A stretch of 62,298 bases of DNA from a virus, in IMG/VR virus record IMGVR_UViG_3300012928_000004, positions 1 through 62,298 of that record, one strand, 5' to 3'. A program made the position numbers and the translations under genes. Of this stretch, positions 59,039 to 62,298 are shown one piece after another. The notes under the pieces were generated by a model. It saw only the letters and a program-made list of their open reading frames with translations, made no database searches and was not told the DNA's origin. Every line of letters starts with the position of its first letter. The stretch's first letter is position 1.

Positions 59039-59283
59039 ATAGTATTATTTCATTAACTGTCGAAGAAGTCGAAGCAAATTTCGACTTTGTTTTTTCTCTA
59101 GTAGAGAAAGGACATACAATTAAGATTAACACCGAAAAAGGTGCCGTTATGATGACACCTGTTGCCAAATTACAGGTAGCAGGTGTAGAAATTCCAGAAA
59201 CTCCTGAGGAATTTGTGCCTGACCCCGCTGGGACAGCAGCATATGTATCAGAATCGCTATCAGAAATGACGAAAGATTTTTGA
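59035..59283 (+). CDS. Phd/YefM-like antitoxin-type protein
   Basis: An 82-residue protein. ISLTVEEVEANFDFVFSLVEKGHTIKINTEKGAVMMTPVAKL follows the N-terminal pattern of the Phd/YefM antitoxin fold (xxVxExRxNFxxLLxxVxxGxxIxITxxGxPVAVLxP). The C-terminal tail is acidic and could bind a toxin. No toxin gene is visible beside it. It may neutralise a host toxin or act as a DNA-binding regulator. Confidence 0.55.
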   Translation: MNSIISLTVEEVEANFDFVFSLVEKGHTIKINTEKGAVMMTPVAKLQVAGVEIPETPEEFVPDPAGTAAYVSESLSEMTKDF

Positions 59284-59286
59284 CCC

Positions 59287-59571
59287 ATGAAGAAGATTCG
59301 CATCACACACAACTATTGCTATCTACAAGTTAATTCCACAGATAAAAAGATTGTGCAGATGTGGAAAATCATGGGTATACCATTTACTTTCGATGAATTG
59401 CCTGAGCTTGTGCAAGAGTTAGAAGACGTAAAACTTGACGCTGACACGTCTATGGAGTATACTATGGAAGACCTCTTCCGTTACAGCGATTATTTAATTG
59501 CTGAAGCGTGTCACCCTGTATTATTTGACATGTCAGATATGATAGAAAACTATGAAGAAGTCCCAGACTAG
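59287..59571 (+). CDS. Hypothetical acidic protein, 94 residues
   Basis: A protein with an aromatic start (MKKIRITHNYCYLQVNSTDK) and an acidic helical remainder (FDELPELVQELEDVKLDADT). It has two Cys and no recognised motif. It overlaps the next gene by 20 nt. Confidence 0.52.
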   Translation: MKKIRITHNYCYLQVNSTDKKIVQMWKIMGIPFTFDELPELVQELEDVKLDADTSMEYTMEDLFRYSDYLIAEACHPVLFDMSDMIENYEEVPD

Positions 59572-60109
59572 CATATTCAACGACCATTTCTATTGGAAGT
59601 TTAAGGCACCGAATAAAAAGCAACTAACGCAATTTATTTACGGTCTGGACCAATGTGAGGATGCACCTTGGGGTGAGTTATGCTCTGTTACTAACCTTAG
59701 TATTACAGAGGATATATTCGACCTACTGCAACCGTCTCTTGTTATTTTAGGACAAGAAGTGGAAGCGAGAATGACAGTCTCCATGAATAGACCATGGGTC
59801 AGTCAGTATGTGAGGGGTGACTTTCAAGAGGCACACGATCACAATGATTGTGATTTTGTTGGAGTATTTTTTCCAGAATATAAGGAAGGATACTCCAAAT
59901 TTTATTTTATAGATAGAGGAGTAAACCTACGCAAACCTATCATGGATTTGATGGGTGTGAGAAATAATCATATAGTAGATGTAGAGGGTGGAGATATAAT
60001 TTTCTTTCCAGGTCACATGCTGCATGGCGTCTCAAAACACGACCACAATGATACACGTAGGACACTCTCGTGTAATTTCTTTATCAAACAAATTGACCGT
60101 CAATTATGA
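59552..60109 (+). CDS. 2OG-Fe(II) oxygenase family protein
   Basis: A 185-residue protein. FQEAHDHNDCDFVGVFFPEY gives H-x-H, and GDIIFFPGHMLHGVSKHDHNDTRRTLSCNFF supplies the distal His and the Arg. It is the seventh protein of this fold in the window. The gene overlaps talC by 4 nt, so it may be made together with it. Substrate unknown. Confidence 0.75.
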   Translation: MKKSQTSIFNDHFYWKFKAPNKKQLTQFIYGLDQCEDAPWGELCSVTNLSITEDIFDLLQPSLVILGQEVEARMTVSMNRPWVSQYVRGDFQEAHDHNDCDFVGVFFPEYKEGYSKFYFIDRGVNLRKPIMDLMGVRNNHIVDVEGGDIIFFPGHMLHGVSKHDHNDTRRTLSCNFFIKQIDRQL

Positions 60110-60789
60110 AACTGTTTTTAGATACTGCCGACACTACGATTATTGAAGAGAAATTTTCAACTGGTCTTATTGACGGTGTGACAACCAATCCAACACTTAT
60201 TTTGAAGTCAGGTCTCGACCCTGAGGATGTCTATCAGCGATTGGTAGATATGAATATCCCCGACATTTCTATGGAAGTCGTCGGTAGTTACGAGGAGATG
60301 AAAGAGGAAGCGTATCGTCTAGTTGATAAGTTTGGTAACAGACAAACAACTATTAAGGTGCCTTGCACACCAGATGGACTGCGGTTGTGTTATGATTTGA
60401 ATAATCGTGGCGTAAGAGTTAATGTTACTCTCATCTTCAGTCTTGCCCAAGCAATTCTATCCGCTAAGGCGGGTGCCTATTACGTTTCGCCTTTTGTTGG
60501 TAGATACGATGACAATAGTGTATCTGGTCTGGAGCTTATCAGAAGCATTTCTGAGACTTTCCGTATCCAAGGTGTGAAGACTCAAGTGCTAGCAGCATCA
60601 CTTCGTGATGTATATAAGGTATCTCGATGCTTCTATAATGGTGCTGAAGTGGTTACTATGCCACCTGCCATTTTTGATAAAATGTATAAGCATGTCTTGA
60701 CTGACTCAGGACTTGACCTATTTGACAAAGACTACAATGCAACGATCGCCATGTTATCTGAAACAGTGGGCACCACCACAACTGATTAG
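60106..60789 (+). CDS. talC: Transaldolase (TalC family)
   Basis: A 227-residue TIM-barrel enzyme. MKLFLDTADTTIIEEKF, GVTTNPTLILKSG, the Schiff-base Lys84 in TTIKVPCTPDGL, and GAYYVSPFVGRYDD match TalC/FSA-type transaldolases. It transfers dihydroxyacetone units in the pentose phosphate pathway. With cp12 it would favour NADPH and ribose-5-phosphate production for phage DNA. Phage talC is widespread in cyanomyoviruses. Confidence 0.95.
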   Translation: MKLFLDTADTTIIEEKFSTGLIDGVTTNPTLILKSGLDPEDVYQRLVDMNIPDISMEVVGSYEEMKEEAYRLVDKFGNRQTTIKVPCTPDGLRLCYDLNNRGVRVNVTLIFSLAQAILSAKAGAYYVSPFVGRYDDNSVSGLELIRSISETFRIQGVKTQVLAASLRDVYKVSRCFYNGAEVVTMPPAIFDKMYKHVLTDSGLDLFDKDYNATIAMLSETVGTTTTD

Positions 60790-61198
60790 TAGGATATCAT
60801 GGGATGATTGCCTAGACAAATTGGACCATGATGTTCATGCAGGTTATTGGGGATATGCCAATGACCCTAAAGAAGGTATGATTCCTACGATTGTTACTGA
60901 AGGATTCTATCAACCAGAATCCTTCATAGGTATATCAGAATTGGTTTATTCCACATTCTTTATGAATCGTCTGGATACCTATATTTCATTCTCCAAAACG
61001 TCAACATTTGGCAGACATAATGACGATGTAGATGTTGTTATTGTCAGTGTAAAGGGTGATGTTAGATATACATTTGATAGTGGTGAGCAGTATACTCTTG
61101 AGCCTGGAGATGCTATACATATTCCAGAGGGAACGTATCACGACCCTCAGTGCTTTGGTCCACGCTGCACACTAAGTTATTCTATGGAGAAATACTAA
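60737..61198 (+). CDS. Cupin-like protein
   Basis: I take ATG 60737 (MQRSPCYLKQ), inside the end of talC; a start at 60713 is also in frame and the true start is uncertain. The beta-barrel contains FGRHNDDVDVVIVSVKGDVRYTF and LEPGDAIHIPEGTYHDPQCFGPR, matching the two cupin motifs, with a His in each. The barrel could hold a metal. Its reaction is unknown. Confidence 0.62.
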   Translation: MQRSPCYLKQWAPPQLISRISWDDCLDKLDHDVHAGYWGYANDPKEGMIPTIVTEGFYQPESFIGISELVYSTFFMNRLDTYISFSKTSTFGRHNDDVDVVIVSVKGDVRYTFDSGEQYTLEPGDAIHIPEGTYHDPQCFGPRCTLSYSMEKY

Positions 61199-61200
61199 TT

Positions 61201-61551
61201 ATGGGGATGTTTGACACAATACGATGTTTTTATGATTTAGGTGCAGGTTTCTATCGACGAGAGTTGCAAACTAAAGACCTTCATGGTCTATTGGGTGAGT
61301 ATTGGTTAGACCCATCAGGAAGATTGTTTAGAATAGATTATAGCGGGACACATGATTTTATTGATGATAGCACCGTAAGGACTGTCAAAAATGGTAATCA
61401 TGGTAAGATAACACCTTATTATGTCACTTCAGACGTAACTGTTTATCCATCGAAATGGGATTGTAAATATGCCCCATATCCTAGAATAACTTTACATATC
61501 GAAGAAGGTGTAGTGCAATGGATTAGTAAACCAGATGGAAATCGATTATGA
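61201..61551 (+). CDS. Conserved-type hypothetical protein, 117 residues
   Basis: ATG 61201 (MGMFDTIRCFYDLGAGFYRR, then GLLGEYWLDPSGRLFRIDYSG). The MGMFDTI start is common among small phage proteins whose fold is a beta sandwich; function is unknown. The 3' end overlaps the next gene by 4 nt. Tyr, Trp and Asp are frequent. Confidence 0.6.
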   Translation: MGMFDTIRCFYDLGAGFYRRELQTKDLHGLLGEYWLDPSGRLFRIDYSGTHDFIDDSTVRTVKNGNHGKITPYYVTSDVTVYPSKWDCKYAPYPRITLHIEEGVVQWISKPDGNRL

Positions 61552-62243
61552 AAAGGAAATGGGCGAGTGCTTTTGGACTGGGTATTGCTCTTGGAGTAGC
61601 TACTTGGGTATCAGTAGGTAAAACGGCACCACTAAAGGAGAGTGATTACTACACAAATCATTCTTTGGGATGTATTCTTTTACAAGAATGCAAAGAAGGA
61701 GTAGAAGAAGTATTGTCAGTATATACCATCTCTTCAAGGTATGATAATCCTTCTCGATATGACTCAATTCAAAATGAATTGCATAGTATGCTTATCTCCC
61801 TACACAAAGTAGGTGTTAAGGTATACATTGCACCCGAAAAGTATTTTCCAGTAGGACACCGTGGAGTGTATCATACTGTAAGCAATAATTTCTACCTTAA
61901 TGACGCATACATGGGTCGGCCATCTACACTTATGAGTGTGATGCGTCATGAAGGATGGCACGCTGCACAAGATTGTATGGCAGGCACCATTAATAATAGT
62001 ATGATTGCTATTATTATGCCTGAGGAAGCAGTGCCTCCACTGTGGGCCGAAATGGCAACAAGGACATACAAACATATGCCTAAAGCAATTCCTTGGGAAA
62101 AGGAAGCAACTTGGGCAGGTAAGACTGAGGGTATGACTCAAAAAGCACTTAAGTCTTGTGCTAAAGGGACTATGTGGTCCGATTACGAACCCACACCTTT
62201 AACTAGGGAGTGGTTGGTTAAAAATGGGTACCTCGCTAAGTAG
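61548..62243 (+). CDS. Secreted zinc-metallopeptidase-like protein (HEGWH)
   Basis: A 231-residue protein. The N-terminus KRKWASAFGLGIALGVATWVSVG is a signal peptide or anchor. Residues 134-138 are H-E-G-W-H in SVMRHEGWHAAQDC, the HExxH zinc motif, and a downstream Glu in MPEEAVPPLWAEMA could be the third ligand. Five Cys suit an extracytoplasmic location. The family is not identified. It could trim envelope proteins or peptidoglycan-linked proteins. Confidence 0.6.
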   Translation: MKRKWASAFGLGIALGVATWVSVGKTAPLKESDYYTNHSLGCILLQECKEGVEEVLSVYTISSRYDNPSRYDSIQNELHSMLISLHKVGVKVYIAPEKYFPVGHRGVYHTVSNNFYLNDAYMGRPSTLMSVMRHEGWHAAQDCMAGTINNSMIAIIMPEEAVPPLWAEMATRTYKHMPKAIPWEKEATWAGKTEGMTQKALKSCAKGTMWSDYEPTPLTREWLVKNGYLAK

Positions 62244-62298
62244 CGGATACTTCTCCGATAGATTCCCTCCTGAGATAAATCGTGTCCAAGGAGGGAAA
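62224..62298 (+). CDS. Possible start of a further gene (3' truncated)
   Basis: A frame opens at ATG 62224 (MGTSLSSGYFSDRFPPEINR) and is still open at the right edge. It overlaps the preceding gene by 20 nt. The terminator-like inverted repeat inside it argues against it, so this is only a possibility. Confidence 0.25.
   Translation, partial: MGTSLSSGYFSDRFPPEINRVQGGK
62263..62297 (+). terminator. Terminator-like inverted repeat at the window edge
   Basis: TTCCCTCCT (62263-62271) and AGGAGGGAA (62289-62297) form a perfect 9-bp stem with a 17-nt loop. Whether a T run follows cannot be seen because the window ends there. Confidence 0.4.

Noticed and set aside
1-62298. CRISPR array, insertion sequence, integrase or attachment site
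   Set aside because: No regularly spaced repeats, transposase or integrase motifs were seen on either strand.

Overview
The window is a 62 kb piece of a T4-like cyanomyovirus genome, most likely one infecting marine Synechococcus or a close relative. T4-type replication genes (uvsX, gp41, gp61, rnh, gp32), late-transcription genes (gp33) and tail genes (gp48, gp53, gp4, gp54-like, gp26, gp5) are mixed with cyanobacterial photosynthesis and carbon-metabolism genes: psbA, psbD, two hli, cpeT, cp12 and talC. Nearly all genes lie on the + strand with 1-4 nt ATGA overlaps. Only gp53 and gp48 are on the - strand. The species-level host is an inference.

Layout. 1-2942: recombination and replication (uvsX end, gp41 helicase, MazG-like) with two 2OG-Fe(II) oxygenase-like genes. 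3554-10886: a poorly known block with a possible nuclease, a ligase-like protein, a HxGH nucleotidyltransferase carrying a T4-type capsid-targeting N-terminus, and several late-promoter-linked, probably virion, proteins. 10838-15834: gp61 primase, nrdA, nrdB. 15840-21494: small genes, a PD-(D/E)XK nuclease, tRNA-Arg(UCU), more 2OG oxygenases, two hli genes and a secreted lysozyme. 21495-25500: tryptophan-halogenase-like gene, psbA, psbD and a small membrane protein. 25605-30639: a 1335-residue putative structural protein and a signal-peptide beta-barrel-like protein. 30694-39510: glutaredoxin, rnh, thyX, phoH, an exonuclease, gp33, a DUF1825-like gene and gp32. 39609-42497: small genes including a degenerate glutaredoxin and a second protein with a capsid-targeting N-terminus. 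42494-58813: the tail and baseplate block, with cp12 and cpeT inserted before gp5. 58847-62298: small genes, talC, a cupin, and a secreted protein with an HEGWH zinc motif.

Regulation. Close matches to bacterial sigma-70 promoters (TTGACA, 17-18 nt, TATAAT) precede hli, psbA, cpeT and a small-gene operon. T4-type late sites (TATAAATA, CATAAATA, GATAAATA, CTAAATA) precede virion genes. Rho-independent terminators close the hli pair, psbA, psbD, the beta-barrel gene and a small-gene cluster.

How the genes work together. PsbA, PsbD and Hli would maintain photosystem II during infection. CP12 and TalC would shift carbon from the Calvin cycle to the pentose phosphate pathway, feeding NrdAB, ThyX and DNA synthesis. 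The most notable findings are a probable programmed -1 frameshift joining gp26 to the next reading frame just before two tape-measure-like genes, a nucleotidyltransferase that appears to be tagged for packaging into the head, and divergent gp48 and gp4 genes whose start codons physically overlap. All functional statements come from reading the sequence; no database search was run.
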